Source: JBCFBK01 sp038562555 (GTDB lineage Bacteria > Bacteroidota > Bacteroidia > Bacteroidales > Prolixibacteraceae). From it: 64,000 bases of DNA. Below are positions 41,034 to 50,134 of this stretch, piece by piece. A program made the position numbers and the translations under genes. Position 1 is the first letter of the stretch. Each line of letters starts with the position of its first letter. The notes below the pieces were generated by a model that was not told the origin of the DNA, ran no database searches, and worked only from the letters and a program-made list of their open reading frames with translations. The DNA is taken from the NCBI GenBank assembly GCA_038562555.1, contig JBCFBK010000025.1:8493-72492 (forward strand), read 5' to 3'.

Positions 41034-41474
41034 ATGTACACCTATCCTTATCCCAGGCCGGCATTGACAGTCGATGCCATCATCTTTAAGAAAGGAACCG
41101 ACGAACTGCTGCTGATCGAGCGCGGAAAGGATCCCTATGTCGGAAAGTGGGCGTTGCCCGGCGGTTTTCTGGAAATGGACGAACTGCTGGTTGACGGTTG
41201 CCGCAGGGAACTCAAAGAAGAAACCGGACTGGAAGTGGAGGAACTGAACCAGTTCAGGACCTATGATGCCATTGACCGCGATCCCCGGGGCAGAACAATT
41301 TCCGTCGTTTTTTATGGTGTAGCCGCCGGCAACATGGTCGTGGAAGGTGCTGACGATGCTGCCCGCGCTGCCTGGTTTTCCGTTAATCAGCTTCCGGAAC
41401 TGGCCTTTGACCATGAACTGATCATTTCCGAATTCCTGCAGTATACCTACGGACATGGCTCAGGAAGGTCATGA
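41034..41474 (+). CDS. Nudix hydrolase
   Basis: A 146-residue protein with a complete Nudix box G-x5-E-x7-REUxEExGU (GGFLEMDELLVDGCRRELKE, then ETGL) at about 43-66 and an N-terminal TVDAIIFKKG strand. It hydrolyses a nucleoside diphosphate linked to another moiety; the substrate cannot be deduced. The ATG follows directly after the ACCCTGTAACC repeat words, so the repeat would be its 5' leader. Confidence 0.9.
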   Translation: MYTYPYPRPALTVDAIIFKKGTDELLLIERGKDPYVGKWALPGGFLEMDELLVDGCRRELKEETGLEVEELNQFRTYDAIDRDPRGRTISVVFYGVAAGNMVVEGADDAARAAWFSVNQLPELAFDHELIISEFLQYTYGHGSGRS

Positions 41475-41477
41475 ATG

Positions 41478-42119
41478 TTAATGGCCGGGAATGCTCTTCA
41501 GCAAAATTTCGTAGCTTTCGGGACCACTGTTGAAAAGCAGGTCGATCACGCTTAAATTTGGTTCAAACGCGAACTTATCGTCGAATACCTGAGAATAGGG
41601 CACAGGAATAAAATCAGGATCAGGAGTTGCCTTTTGAATTTTTGGATGGATTGCTTCCCGGAAATTCAGGCACGTTTCAGGAATATCCTCAAATGCCGTC
41701 GTAAGCCTTATTTCGGGCGAAACTTCAAGGATGTCGAGGATCACGCGGAGCAACTGCATATTGAAATCGAACAGGAAGCGGAATTTCTTTTTAAAGAATG
41801 AACTGAAGTCGTCCTGAAGGATCTCAAAAAAAGGAGAAGAGTGGTAAGCTGATACAATGGCCTGCCAGTGAATATGCTGCCATTGCGAATCGTATGAAAT
41901 CTCCAGATCTCTTATTTTTTGTTTGGCATCGCGCCCCTTTGCAACGGGAATAACCAGCGATTCCGGACCATTCGCAGTAAGTATGATTGTTCGGTTCCGG
42001 TAAGTCTGTTTCAGAAAATTCTCTTCCGCTTCAATCACGACGGTGTCGTATTGCAGAAATTTTGACAGGTACTGTACCGGCGGAAGGTAAGCCGAACTCA
42101 GAAGAATCTCCCTGTTCAC
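41478..42119 (-). CDS. WbqC family protein
   Basis: A 213-residue WbqC-like protein: SAYLPPVQYLSKFLQYD at the start, TYRNRTIILTANG, IPVAKG and WQHIHWQAIVSAYHSSPFF are family hallmarks. WbqC proteins occur near cell-surface sugar genes, possibly as acyl or amino transferases or glycine-amide enzymes; function unsettled. I choose GTG 42119, preceded by AGGGA and placed 8 bases after the LapA stop. The frame continues upstream to 42359, but that part overlaps the LapA gene and is not protein-like. Confidence 0.85.
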   Translation of the reverse strand: MNREILLSSAYLPPVQYLSKFLQYDTVVIEAEENFLKQTYRNRTIILTANGPESLVIPVAKGRDAKQKIRDLEISYDSQWQHIHWQAIVSAYHSSPFFEILQDDFSSFFKKKFRFLFDFNMQLLRVILDILEVSPEIRLTTAFEDIPETCLNFREAIHPKIQKATPDPDFIPVPYSQVFDDKFAFEPNLSVIDLLFNSGPESYEILLKSIPGH

Positions 42120-42127
42120 TATCCCTG

Positions 42128-42454
42128 CTATTTGCTGAAAAAACTGTTCCCCGGATCGCCTGTAATTTCGATGTCGTCCTCGCCGGCATCCGGAACAGTA
42201 TGTTGTGCCCCCGGATTCCGGTTCAAAAGCTTTTGCTGTTCGCGGACCCTGGCTTTCAGGCGCCAGATTTTTGGCGAATACAGGAAAAAAGCGATTAAAA
42301 ATCCGGCGATGAGGCAAACGATCAGGGCCAATACCAGTGGCACGTCGGTCAGTTGCCAAAAAAAGATTTTCAGACTGATCAATGCGGTGTTCTGGAGGGT
42401 GAAGATTACCAGTAATAATGCGAGAATGAGTATAATAATAGCGCCTGCTGTCAT
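42128..42454 (-). CDS. LapA domain (DUF1049) small membrane protein
   Basis: A 108-residue protein with two membrane helices (about 3-22 and 40-60) enclosing the conserved FTLQNTALISLKIFFWQ loop of LapA/YciS proteins. A basic, coiled-coil-like cytoplasmic part follows, ending in an acidic tail. In E. coli, LapA with LapB controls lipopolysaccharide synthesis; here LapB is not adjacent, so only the domain is claimed. It is upstream of, and probably co-transcribed with, the WbqC gene. Confidence 0.85.
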   Translation of the reverse strand: MTAGAIIILILALLLVIFTLQNTALISLKIFFWQLTDVPLVLALIVCLIAGFLIAFFLYSPKIWRLKARVREQQKLLNRNPGAQHTVPDAGEDDIEITGDPGNSFFSK

Positions 42455-42554
42455 AATTTTCTTTTTTTCCGGTTGCAGAAGGGAAAGGTAAGAAAAAAAG
42501 GATAACGAATCAACAAAATTGACTGGTTATCCTTTTCCGGCTGGAGTTACGTGT

Positions 42555-43895
42555 TCAATTTACCGTGCGGAACAGTCGGTTCCAGCGGATGCTGGCCGGC
42601 AGGCTCTTTTCTTTGTCGAGCGACAGCCAGATGAAGACAGCTTTACCAACCACGTGGTCTTCCGGAACAAAGCCCCAGTAGCGTGAGTCGGCCGAGTTAT
42701 GGCGGTTGTCGCCCATCATCCAGTAATAATCCATTGCAAACGTATAGCTGTTGGCCACGGCGCCATCGATATAAACGGTGCTGTCTTTCACTTCAAGCTG
42801 ATGATCTTCATACAGGTCGATGATCCGTTCATACAAAGGAAGGTTCTTCACCGTCAGGCTGATCGTTTCGCCTCTTTTGGGCATTTGGATCGGGCCGTAG
42901 TTGTCAACATTCCAGGGGTAATTTTCGCTAAAGGGAAAGATGTTTTTATCCCAGTTCCCGGCTGCCATGTTTACCTTTTTTACGGATGTGACATTGCTCA
43001 GCTTTTTTAATTCTGCAACCTGATCCTGTGTCAGGGGAAACAGAAACTGCGAATCATTGAATACCTGCTGATCGGCTTTTGAGACGCCGATTTTTTCCAA
43101 CAGACGCTTATTGATGGCGGTTCCGTTCGTCGTAACAATATAATCATACTGCATCCCGTCGAAATGAACCTGTTCTTTGCCGTTTACATAAACCTGTCCG
43201 TCTTTCAGTTCGACTACATCGCCAGGGATTCCGATACAGCGCTTGATGTAATTTTCGCGCTTATCGACCGGGCGGCTGATGATTTCTCCGAAGGTGCGCG
43301 TATCGCTCCATACCCGTTGACGACCGTAATTGCGGACGAGATTATAGTAGCTTTGCGTGGGCATAAAGGTTGCTACCGTATCGCCCTCAGGAAAGTTAAA
43401 AACCACGATATCGTTGTTTTTGACGTCGCCAAATCCGGCGATCCGTTTATAGGGTCTTTTGATCCATTCCACATACGATTTTGTGGTACTGGTCAGCGGC
43501 ATGGTATGGTGGACAAAAGGGAACGACAACGGTGTGTTGGGCAGCTTCGGACCGTAGGAAACTTTGCTGACAAAAAGAAAATCGCCTACGAGCATCGATT
43601 TTTCCATCGACGAGGTGGGGATGGTATAGGCTTCAATGAGGAACATCCGGATCAGCGTGGCGGCAATAACGGCAAAGATAATGGCGTCGATCCATTCAAC
43701 CACTTTGGTCTGTTTTCCGTTTGGCGGGTTCTTCTTTTTCCAGAAGGCCCAATGTACCTTTTTGGTTATGTAAATGTCAAAGAACACGATCACGCCCAGG
43801 AACCACCAGTAATTTTCAATCCAAATGACCCAAAGGCTGTATAGCAGTCCGACGAGAATAAATTTGAACCATTTATTCGTAAGTATATTCTTCAT
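42555..43895 (-). CDS. lepB: Signal peptidase I
   Basis: A 446-residue S26 peptidase. Two or three N-terminal membrane helices (about 10-40 and 68-88), catalytic Ser96 in IPTSSMEKSM, catalytic Lys in YIKRCIGIPGD (about 217), and box E GDNRHNSADSRYWG near 395. It is much longer than E. coli LepB because of an insertion between the Lys box and box E, as usual in Bacteroidota. It removes signal peptides on the outer face of the inner membrane. It lies in a run of minus-strand genes downstream of dapB. Confidence 0.94.
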   Translation of the reverse strand: MKNILTNKWFKFILVGLLYSLWVIWIENYWWFLGVIVFFDIYITKKVHWAFWKKKNPPNGKQTKVVEWIDAIIFAVIAATLIRMFLIEAYTIPTSSMEKSMLVGDFLFVSKVSYGPKLPNTPLSFPFVHHTMPLTSTTKSYVEWIKRPYKRIAGFGDVKNNDIVVFNFPEGDTVATFMPTQSYYNLVRNYGRQRVWSDTRTFGEIISRPVDKRENYIKRCIGIPGDVVELKDGQVYVNGKEQVHFDGMQYDYIVTTNGTAINKRLLEKIGVSKADQQVFNDSQFLFPLTQDQVAELKKLSNVTSVKKVNMAAGNWDKNIFPFSENYPWNVDNYGPIQMPKRGETISLTVKNLPLYERIIDLYEDHQLEVKDSTVYIDGAVANSYTFAMDYYWMMGDNRHNSADSRYWGFVPEDHVVGKAVFIWLSLDKEKSLPASIRWNRLFRTVN

Positions 43896-43945
43896 TCTTT
43901 TATTATTAGTTTTTTAGATATCGGGTGAAATCCTTCCGGGAAGGA

Positions 43946-44662
43946 TCATAAATTTAACAGATCGTTCATGCTTAGCAAGCCTTTTTTTCCTGGGCTGAAT
44001 TCAGCAGCTAAAACAGCTCCAAGGGCAAATCCCTCCCTGCTTTTTGCACTGTGTTCGATCAGGATATGATCGACATCCGACTCATACCTGACGCGGTGAA
44101 TGCCGGGAACCTCGCCTTCGCGAATGGCGTTGACCGGAAGCTGGTCCGGGCTGTCCGTTTCACCGAGCGTCCACGATTTAACTCCGGGGAGAATGGCTTT
44201 CAGGTCTTCGGCCAGGCTGATTGCCGTGCCGCTGGGAGCATCCAGCTTATGGATGTGATGAACTTCTTCCATCGAAACGCGGTATTCGTCACGTCCGGCC
44301 ATCAGGGATGCCAGTTTCCGGTTCAGGGCAAAAAACAGGTTCACCCCCAGACTGAAATTGGAAGCATAAAAGAATGTTCCGTTGTACTGCTCCATCTCGC
44401 GCAGCACGGCATCCTTCTTTTTAAGCCAGCCGGTTGTACCGCTCACAACGGGAATCCCGGCCTGAAAGCAAAGGCTGTAATTTCCAAAAGCCGATTCGGG
44501 GATCGTGAATTCGATGGCAACATCAGCCTTTCCCAGATTTTCCGTAGTGAGTTCGTGCTGATTATCAAGATCAATTTTTAAAACAATTTCGTGTCCGCGG
44601 TTAAGGGCGATCCGTTCAATGATCCTGCCCATTTTCCCGTATCCGATCAGTGCAATCTTCAT
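43946..44662 (-). CDS. dapB: 4-hydroxy-tetrahydrodipicolinate reductase
   Basis: A 238-residue NAD(P)H enzyme, the second step of the DAP/lysine branch after DapA (21.8 kb). The nucleotide-binding IALIGYGKMGRII starts at residue 3; EEVHHIHKLDAPSGTA carries the catalytic His pair and Lys; GEVPGIHRV near the end is conserved. The frame opens at 44695, but ATG 44662 gives the family start. It is preceded by a short word-repeat patch and a promoter at 44759-44766. Confidence 0.94.
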   Translation of the reverse strand: MKIALIGYGKMGRIIERIALNRGHEIVLKIDLDNQHELTTENLGKADVAIEFTIPESAFGNYSLCFQAGIPVVSGTTGWLKKKDAVLREMEQYNGTFFYASNFSLGVNLFFALNRKLASLMAGRDEYRVSMEEVHHIHKLDAPSGTAISLAEDLKAILPGVKSWTLGETDSPDQLPVNAIREGEVPGIHRVRYESDVDHILIEHSAKSREGFALGAVLAAEFSPGKKGLLSMNDLLNL

Positions 44663-44674
44663 GCGTTTAATTTT

Positions 44675-44712
44675 AGTATCAGGTATCAGACACAAGTGTC
44701 AAGACACAAGAT
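44675..44712. repeat. Short word-repeat patch (copy F)
   Basis: GTATCAGGTATCAG, then ACACAAGTGTCAAGACACAAG: the same CACAAG and GTATCA words as at 16.3 and 27.7 kb. Located in the dapB leader. Confidence 0.6.
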
Positions 44713-44758
44713 TTTTTTGTGGTCTGCGCAAAACCGGCAGATTTTCTGTTAAAGCATA

Positions 44759-44766
44759 CAAAGATA
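44759..44766 (-). promoter_or_regulatory. Promoter -7 element of dapB
   Basis: TATCTTTG on the minus strand, an exact TAnnTTTG match, about 97 bases before the dapB ATG. Confidence 0.5.
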
Positions 44767-44875
44767 AAAATTACACTATAAAACTATCATGCGAAAGCAT
44801 GTCCGCTTCACTTTTTTCGATGAACACAACAGATTTATCTGCATAGCTCATGATGTAGTTTTTTTGATTAGAAAA

Positions 44876-44883
44876 TACTTTTG
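44876..44883 (+). promoter_or_regulatory. Promoter -7 element of the HAD phosphatase gene
   Basis: TACTTTTG, an exact TAnnTTTG match, 27 bases before the ATG at 44911. Confidence 0.5.
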
Positions 44884-44910
44884 TAGATTTATCAAAATTA
44901 TTTCCGGCGC

Positions 44911-45747
44911 ATGGGTATTGGCAAAAATATCGGGTTGGTGGCGACAGATTTAGACGGCACGCTCCTGAGAAGAGATAAAACGGTCAGCGTTGCAGACCTG
45001 GAGATGCTCAGGCAACTGGGCGAAAAGAATATTTTCAGGGTTGTGGCGACAGGCCGGAATTTCAGAAAGACGAAAGAGGTGATCACCGATGACATCCCGT
45101 TCGATTATGTGGCTTTTTCGTCAGGTGCAGGTATTTACGACTGCCGGAGTCAGCAACTTCTTTATTCGCGCAATATTGCTGTGCAAACAGTTAACCGCCT
45201 TAGCGAAGAGCTGATCGGCAAGGGTCTGAGTTTTTTTCTGTTCAGGGAAGTTCCCATGAATGCTTTTTCATGGTATTACCGGGGGCGAAACAGTTGTGAG
45301 GAATTTGACCGTTATTTTGAGTCACATTCCGGCTTGACGGAAAAAATGCCCGATTCCGGGAGGGTGTTATCCGGTGCGTGCCAGTTCCTGGTCATTTTTA
45401 AATATCCTGACCAGTTTTTGGAATTGAAGGATGAACTCGGGACTGTGTTTGACGATCTGAAGATCCTGCGGGCAAGTTCGCCTTTTGAAACAGGTTATAC
45501 CTGGATGGAGATTTTCCACCAGGACGTGTCGAAGGGCAATGCCGTACGATTTTTATGTGACCATTTAAATATTGAACGCGAAGCCACCGTCGGGATCGGG
45601 AATGATTACAACGACCTGGATCTGCTCGATTTTACCTCCTTTTCGTATCTGGTTGAAAACGGGCCGGAGGAACTGAAGCTCCGTTACAGGCCGGCACCCA
45701 GCAACGAGAACAGCGCATTCAGCTTTTGCCTGCAACGTCACCTGTAA
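44911..45747 (+). CDS. HAD superfamily phosphatase, Cof type
   Basis: A 278-residue HAD hydrolase of the Cof/IIB subgroup. Motif I is ATDLDGTLL with Asp13 and Asp15; motif II TGRN; motif III and IV Lys and GIGNDYNDLDLL near residue 229. The large C2B cap lies in between. These enzymes dephosphorylate small sugar phosphates or flavin/pyridoxal phosphates; the substrate is open. It has its own promoter and is followed by the M16 peptidase 34 bases later. Confidence 0.9.
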   Translation: MGIGKNIGLVATDLDGTLLRRDKTVSVADLEMLRQLGEKNIFRVVATGRNFRKTKEVITDDIPFDYVAFSSGAGIYDCRSQQLLYSRNIAVQTVNRLSEELIGKGLSFFLFREVPMNAFSWYYRGRNSCEEFDRYFESHSGLTEKMPDSGRVLSGACQFLVIFKYPDQFLELKDELGTVFDDLKILRASSPFETGYTWMEIFHQDVSKGNAVRFLCDHLNIEREATVGIGNDYNDLDLLDFTSFSYLVENGPEELKLRYRPAPSNENSAFSFCLQRHL

Positions 45748-45781
45748 TGTTTTAGCACCGACTTATACATATTAACTATAA

Positions 45782-48595
45782 ATGAGTAAGATGAAGCTTT
45801 ATTTGAATCTTTTTTTATTGCTTTTTGCAACTGTGACCCTGGCCCAGCCCGGGTTAAATCCGAAAGATTTGCTTCCGGAAGACCCCAAAGTCAGTAAAGG
45901 AGTGCTGAAAAACGGCATGACTTATTATGTCCGTTCCAACAATACGCCAAAAAACAGGGCCGACCTGTATCTGGTGGTTCGGGCGGGCTCTGTCGACGAA
46001 GATAAAGACCAGCTTGGCCTGGCGCATTTTTGTGAGCACATGGCATTCAACGGCACAAAGAATTTTCCCAAGAACAAACTGGTCAGTTATCTGGAATCGA
46101 TTGGAATGGAATTCGGTCCGGAAGTTAATGCCTATACCAGTTTTGACGAAACCGTGTATATGATCAAAGTCCCGCTCGACCAGGAGGAGTTTGTAACCCA
46201 GGGATTGCAGGTGATGTACGACTGGGCCTGCCAGGTTACCGATTCGGATGAAGAAATTGAAAAGGAGCGTGGCGTGATTTACGAGGAATGGCGCGGGGGG
46301 CGTGATGCCAACGAACGGATGATGCAGAAATGGCTGCCGGTTTTCCTGAAAGACAGCCGTTATGCCGAACGCCTGCCGATCGGGAAAATGGATATCATAC
46401 AGGGAGCAACTCCCGAAACGCTCAGGCGATACCGGAACGACTGGTACCGGCCCGATCTGCAGGCGATTGTTGTGGTCGGTGACTTTGATCAGGAACAGAT
46501 GGTTAAACGCATTCAGGAGAAATTCTCGCAGATACCGGCGCCGGAGAGTAAAAGGAAGAAACAGTATTATGATATTCCGGGGCATAAAGAACCCCTAGTT
46601 TCGGTGGTTACCGATAAGGAAGCGCAGTATTCGGTTGCCCAGATCTTTTACAAGCATCCGCTTAAGATCAGCAAGACACTCGACGACTACCGGGAGGGAA
46701 TCAAGCACCGGCTCTTTAACGGAATTATCAATAACCGGCTGCAGGAACTGACGCAATCGGAGAATCCTCCTTTTATTTACGCATCGTCGGCTTATGAAGA
46801 GCTTTTCGGCCCGGCCAGCGTTTATTATTCGATGGTGGTATGCCCCAACGGTCAGATGAACCGGGGAATTAAATCGGTGCTGGAAGAAAACGAACGGGTA
46901 AAGCGCCATGGTTTTACAGCAACAGAGCTTGAACGGATGAAAATGTCGCTGCTGTCGTCGATCGAAACTGCCTACAATGAACGTGAAAAGCAGGAATCAC
47001 ATGCCTATGCCGAAGAATATAAAAGAAACTTCCTGCTCACAGAGGAGCCTTTTCCGGGGATAGAAAATGAATTCAATTACTACAAGGCATTCATCCCCGG
47101 CATCAGCCTTGAAGAAGTAAATGCACTGGCAAAGGAATGGATTATCCCTGAAAACAGGGTGGTTGTTGTTACAGCCCCCGAAATAGAGGGAACAAAAGTT
47201 CCCACCGCCCCGGAAGTGCTGTCTCTTCTGGATCAGGTCGAAAAAAGCCCGATCGAGCCTTATCAGGATGTGGTCAATGATAAAGCGCTGATCGAAGGCG
47301 AAATTGCTGCAGGAAAGGTTGTGAGCGAGAAGCAGCTTGATGAAGTGGGCGCTGTGGAATGGACCCTGTCGAACGGTGCGGTTGTTGTTTTAAAGACGAC
47401 CGACTTCAAGGATGATGAAATTTTGTTTAAAGCCTATAGTCCCGGAGGAAATTCGTTATACGGGCAGGCAGAGGATATTTCGGCCGACGTGGCTTCAACG
47501 GTGGTGGCCATGAGCGGTATCGGCGACTTTGACCAGATCTCGCTCGAGAAGAAACTGGCCGATAAGGTTTTCAATGTTTCGCCTTATATCAGTGATTTGA
47601 CCGAGGGATTCAACGGAAGCTCCTCCTTAAAGGATGTCGAAACGATGATGCAGATGCTTTACCTGTATTTTACTGAGCTGAGGATTGACGAAAAGGCTTT
47701 CTCTTCCTATATGCAACGGATGGCAGGCATGCTTGAGAACAAGAAAGCTTCACCCGAAGCAGCTTTCAGGGACAGTCTCCAGGCTATATCGGTAGATTAT
47801 AACCCCCGCAAGCGCCCCATGACTACGGAGATATTGAAAGAGGCCAATCTGGGTGATATTGCCCGCATCGCCCGCGAACGCTTCTCCAATGCAGCCGATT
47901 TCAAATTCTTCTTTGTAGGAAATCTCGATCTTCAGCGCTTTAAACCGCTGGTCGAAAAATATATCGGGGGAATTCCTGCAGAAAAGAAAACGGAAACATG
48001 GAAAGACCTGAATATCGAATCGCCGGAAGGAGTTGTTGAAAAGACCGTTTACCGCGGACAGGAACAAAAGAGCATCCATTATACCGTGTTCCATGGTGAT
48101 TTTGAATATAAGCCCGAAAACCAGGTTTCGCTTGTAGCCTTAAGTAAAATACTGACAACCCGGCTTCTGGAAGTGATCCGTGAAGACAAGAGCAGCGTTT
48201 ATTCCATTGGTGCGAGTCCCTCCATGGAGAAGTTTCCGGAACCGGAATACAGCATTTCCATTTATTACGGAACAGCCCCCGAAAAAGTAGCTGAGCTGCA
48301 GCAGGCTGTATTTAAAGAAATCAGGGATATCGCCTCGGCGGGGCCTACCGACGAAGACCTGCAGAAAGCAAAGGAAAAAATGCTTCGCGAAAGGGAGGAA
48401 AGCTTACGGGAAAATTCCTTTTGGATCAGCGCACTTAGTAACGGCTACCTCTATAAAAACGGCGATTTCAGTACGTTCGGCAAATTTGAAGAACTGGTTA
48501 ATCAACTATCGAAAGAAAAGATCAAAGAGGCAGCAAAGACCTATTTTTCATTCGACAATTATTACAGCGTTACGTTGAAGCCTGAAAATCAATAA
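45782..48595 (+). CDS. M16 family zinc peptidase (secreted, PqqL-like)
   Basis: A 937-residue protein with a signal peptide (about 1-21, ending TLAQP). The inverted zinc motif HxxEH is His82-Phe-Cys-Glu85-His86, with a downstream Glu ligand in EKERGVIYEEW. There are four M16 repeat domains, the second pair being inactive, as in pitrilysin/PqqL-type peptidases. It probably degrades peptides in the periplasm. A strong terminator follows. Confidence 0.93.
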   Translation: MSKMKLYLNLFLLLFATVTLAQPGLNPKDLLPEDPKVSKGVLKNGMTYYVRSNNTPKNRADLYLVVRAGSVDEDKDQLGLAHFCEHMAFNGTKNFPKNKLVSYLESIGMEFGPEVNAYTSFDETVYMIKVPLDQEEFVTQGLQVMYDWACQVTDSDEEIEKERGVIYEEWRGGRDANERMMQKWLPVFLKDSRYAERLPIGKMDIIQGATPETLRRYRNDWYRPDLQAIVVVGDFDQEQMVKRIQEKFSQIPAPESKRKKQYYDIPGHKEPLVSVVTDKEAQYSVAQIFYKHPLKISKTLDDYREGIKHRLFNGIINNRLQELTQSENPPFIYASSAYEELFGPASVYYSMVVCPNGQMNRGIKSVLEENERVKRHGFTATELERMKMSLLSSIETAYNEREKQESHAYAEEYKRNFLLTEEPFPGIENEFNYYKAFIPGISLEEVNALAKEWIIPENRVVVVTAPEIEGTKVPTAPEVLSLLDQVEKSPIEPYQDVVNDKALIEGEIAAGKVVSEKQLDEVGAVEWTLSNGAVVVLKTTDFKDDEILFKAYSPGGNSLYGQAEDISADVASTVVAMSGIGDFDQISLEKKLADKVFNVSPYISDLTEGFNGSSSLKDVETMMQMLYLYFTELRIDEKAFSSYMQRMAGMLENKKASPEAAFRDSLQAISVDYNPRKRPMTTEILKEANLGDIARIARERFSNAADFKFFFVGNLDLQRFKPLVEKYIGGIPAEKKTETWKDLNIESPEGVVEKTVYRGQEQKSIHYTVFHGDFEYKPENQVSLVALSKILTTRLLEVIREDKSSVYSIGASPSMEKFPEPEYSISIYYGTAPEKVAELQQAVFKEIRDIASAGPTDEDLQKAKEKMLREREESLRENSFWISALSNGYLYKNGDFSTFGKFEELVNQLSKEKIKEAAKTYFSFDNYYSVTLKPENQ

Positions 48596-48619
48596 CTCAT
48601 CGCTCACGGGTAATTTCGT

Positions 48620-48664
48620 CGCGTCCGTCATAGTGACATTAAGCCATGACGGACGCGTTTTTTT
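48620..48664 (+). terminator. Intrinsic terminator after the M16 peptidase gene
   Basis: A perfect 12-bp stem, CGCGTCCGTCAT (48620-48631) with ATGACGGACGCG (48646-48657), a 14-base loop, and a T run after it. Confidence 0.9.
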
Positions 48665-48781
48665 CAAGATAAACGATTTATTAGGCATGAATTAAACCAA
48701 ACCGCTGAACTGTAGTCAAAACAGGCAAAACACAACAATAAAACGGTTCAGTAAATTATTAACGTCTTAAAAAAATTACCC

Positions 48782-49237
48782 ATGAAAAGAATTTTATTGA
48801 TCGGCATTTTAGTGCTGAGTATTTTCTCGCTTGCACAGGCGCAGCGGAACACTGGACAACGTCCTTCCAAAAGCGGAGATCAACAGCAGCGGGGGATGAT
48901 GGATCCGGTCCAGCGCGTAGAACGTCAGACCGAGCGGCTGACTGAAGCCTTGTCGTTAAATGCAGACCAGGTAACCAAGGTAAAAGCCATTCTTACCAAA
49001 AATGCTGAAAAAAGGCAAAAGGATTTCGAAAAAATGAGAGCTTCGGGCGCCGAACCTGACCGCGACAAGATGCGTGAAAACATGAAAGCAGCGAATACGC
49101 AGCAGGACAATGAAATCAAAGCATTGCTGACGGCCGAGCAAAAAGTAAAATATGAGCAGGTTATAAAGGAAAGGGAAGAAAGGATGAAGAACTGGCAAGG
49201 CCGTCAGGGAGGCGCCGGCGGTCCCGCACAAAACTAA
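48782..49237 (+). CDS. Secreted Spy/CpxP-like helical protein
   Basis: A 151-residue protein with a signal peptide (1-20, ending AQAQ). The mature part is very hydrophilic and rich in Gln, Lys, Glu and Met, almost entirely helical, with LSLNADQVTKV and LLTAEQKVKYEQ, which resemble the LTxxQ motifs of periplasmic Spy/CpxP chaperones. The tail is Gly/Gln-rich. A role in holding unfolded envelope proteins is possible but not shown. Single gene between terminators. Confidence 0.75.
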   Translation: MKRILLIGILVLSIFSLAQAQRNTGQRPSKSGDQQQRGMMDPVQRVERQTERLTEALSLNADQVTKVKAILTKNAEKRQKDFEKMRASGAEPDRDKMRENMKAANTQQDNEIKALLTAEQKVKYEQVIKEREERMKNWQGRQGGAGGPAQN

Positions 49238-49256
49238 GGGTCACTTGTTATAATGC

Positions 49257-49304
49257 ATTCCTGCGAAATCCGGATCCTTCGGGATCTTGTATTTTCGCAG
49301 GAAT
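49257..49304. terminator. Bidirectional terminator with UUCG tetraloop
   Basis: ATTCCTGCGAAA (49257-49268) pairs with TTTCGCAGGAAT (49293-49304). Inside, GATCC-TTCG-GGATC forms a second stem with a C(UUCG)G tetraloop. It lies between convergent genes. Confidence 0.85.
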
Positions 49305-49314
49305 TTCTTTGCCT

Positions 49315-50058
49315 TTATATTTCTCCGGCGTCCAGCAAACGCACCAGGCGTTCGGCTTCTTCCATTTCCTCAAATTTTCCCAGGTCCATCCAGACCGAGT
49401 CCGTATCGCGATAGGCCATTATTTTTCCGGTTGCGGCCAGCCGGAGGTAGAGATCGATGATGGAAAATTTGCTGCTTTCCGTGATGAGCGAAAATAATTC
49501 CGGCTCAATCAGATGAATCCCGCTGAAGGCCATCGGAATTGCCTCGCCGATATTCTCAGGACGGGCGATTCTGAGTTCGCCTGTCTTTACGTTTTTCCAG
49601 CCTGACAAACAACCCTCCGCATCGAATAGCAGGTAGCGCGATGTTTCCCGTTGTCGTACCACCAGGCTTGCCAGCGCCTTCGATTCGCGGTGAACCCTGG
49701 AAAAGCGCTTCAAATCGAGATTGGTAAGAATGTCGGTATTCATCAGAAGGATCGCTTCGTTTCCTTCGAGCCACGGCCTGGCTTTCAGGACGCCCCCTCC
49801 GGTATCGAGCAACTGTCCTGTTTCGTCCGACAGGTGAATGGATACGCCAAAATGATCGTGCTGTTTCAGAAAGTCGATGATCTGGCCGGCGAAATGATGC
49901 ACATTGACGGTGATATCGGTTACACCGTAGTGCTTCAGGTAGCTGATACTCCTTTCAAGGAGTGTCTTTCCACCCACTTCAATCAGCGCTTTGGGCCTTG
50001 TTTCGGTAAGCGGTTTCAACCGGGTGCCGAGTCCTGCTGCAAAAATCATTGCTTTCAT
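49315..50058 (-). CDS. Sugar-phosphate nucleotidyltransferase (MurU/mannose-1-phosphate type)
   Basis: A 247-residue Rossmann-like nucleotidyltransferase. The signature MIFAAGLGTRLKPLTETRPKAL at the start (cut at 20 residues: AAGLGTRLKPLTETRPKAL), GTGGGVLKA-like LLDTGGGVLKA and MNTDILTN (metal-binding Asp) are seen. Length and the LLDTGGG motif resemble MurU, which makes UDP-MurNAc in a cell-wall recycling route, but GDP-mannose enzymes are similar. No sugar genes are adjacent. Substrate uncertain. Confidence 0.85.
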   Translation of the reverse strand: MKAMIFAAGLGTRLKPLTETRPKALIEVGGKTLLERSISYLKHYGVTDITVNVHHFAGQIIDFLKQHDHFGVSIHLSDETGQLLDTGGGVLKARPWLEGNEAILLMNTDILTNLDLKRFSRVHRESKALASLVVRQRETSRYLLFDAEGCLSGWKNVKTGELRIARPENIGEAIPMAFSGIHLIEPELFSLITESSKFSIIDLYLRLAATGKIMAYRDTDSVWMDLGKFEEMEEAERLVRLLDAGEI

Positions 50059-50060
50059 TA

Positions 50061-50128
50061 TAGCCGTTAGCTTTTAGCTTTTAGCTGTTAGTCTTTGGCC
50101 GCGAAGAGCGGGCGCTAACAGTCAGTGC
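50061..50128. repeat. AGCTTTTAGCT word repeat (copy G)
   Basis: GCCGTTAGCTTTTAGCTTTT, AGCTGTTAG, and, inverted, CTAACAG near its end. It lies between ribH and the nucleotidyltransferase gene, both on the minus strand. Confidence 0.7.
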
Positions 50129-50134
50129 CCGGAT

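Noticed and set aside
42120..42359. N-terminal extension of the WbqC gene
   Set aside because: It overlaps the LapA gene in another frame and is Arg/Gly-rich noise; GTG 42119 gives the family-length protein.
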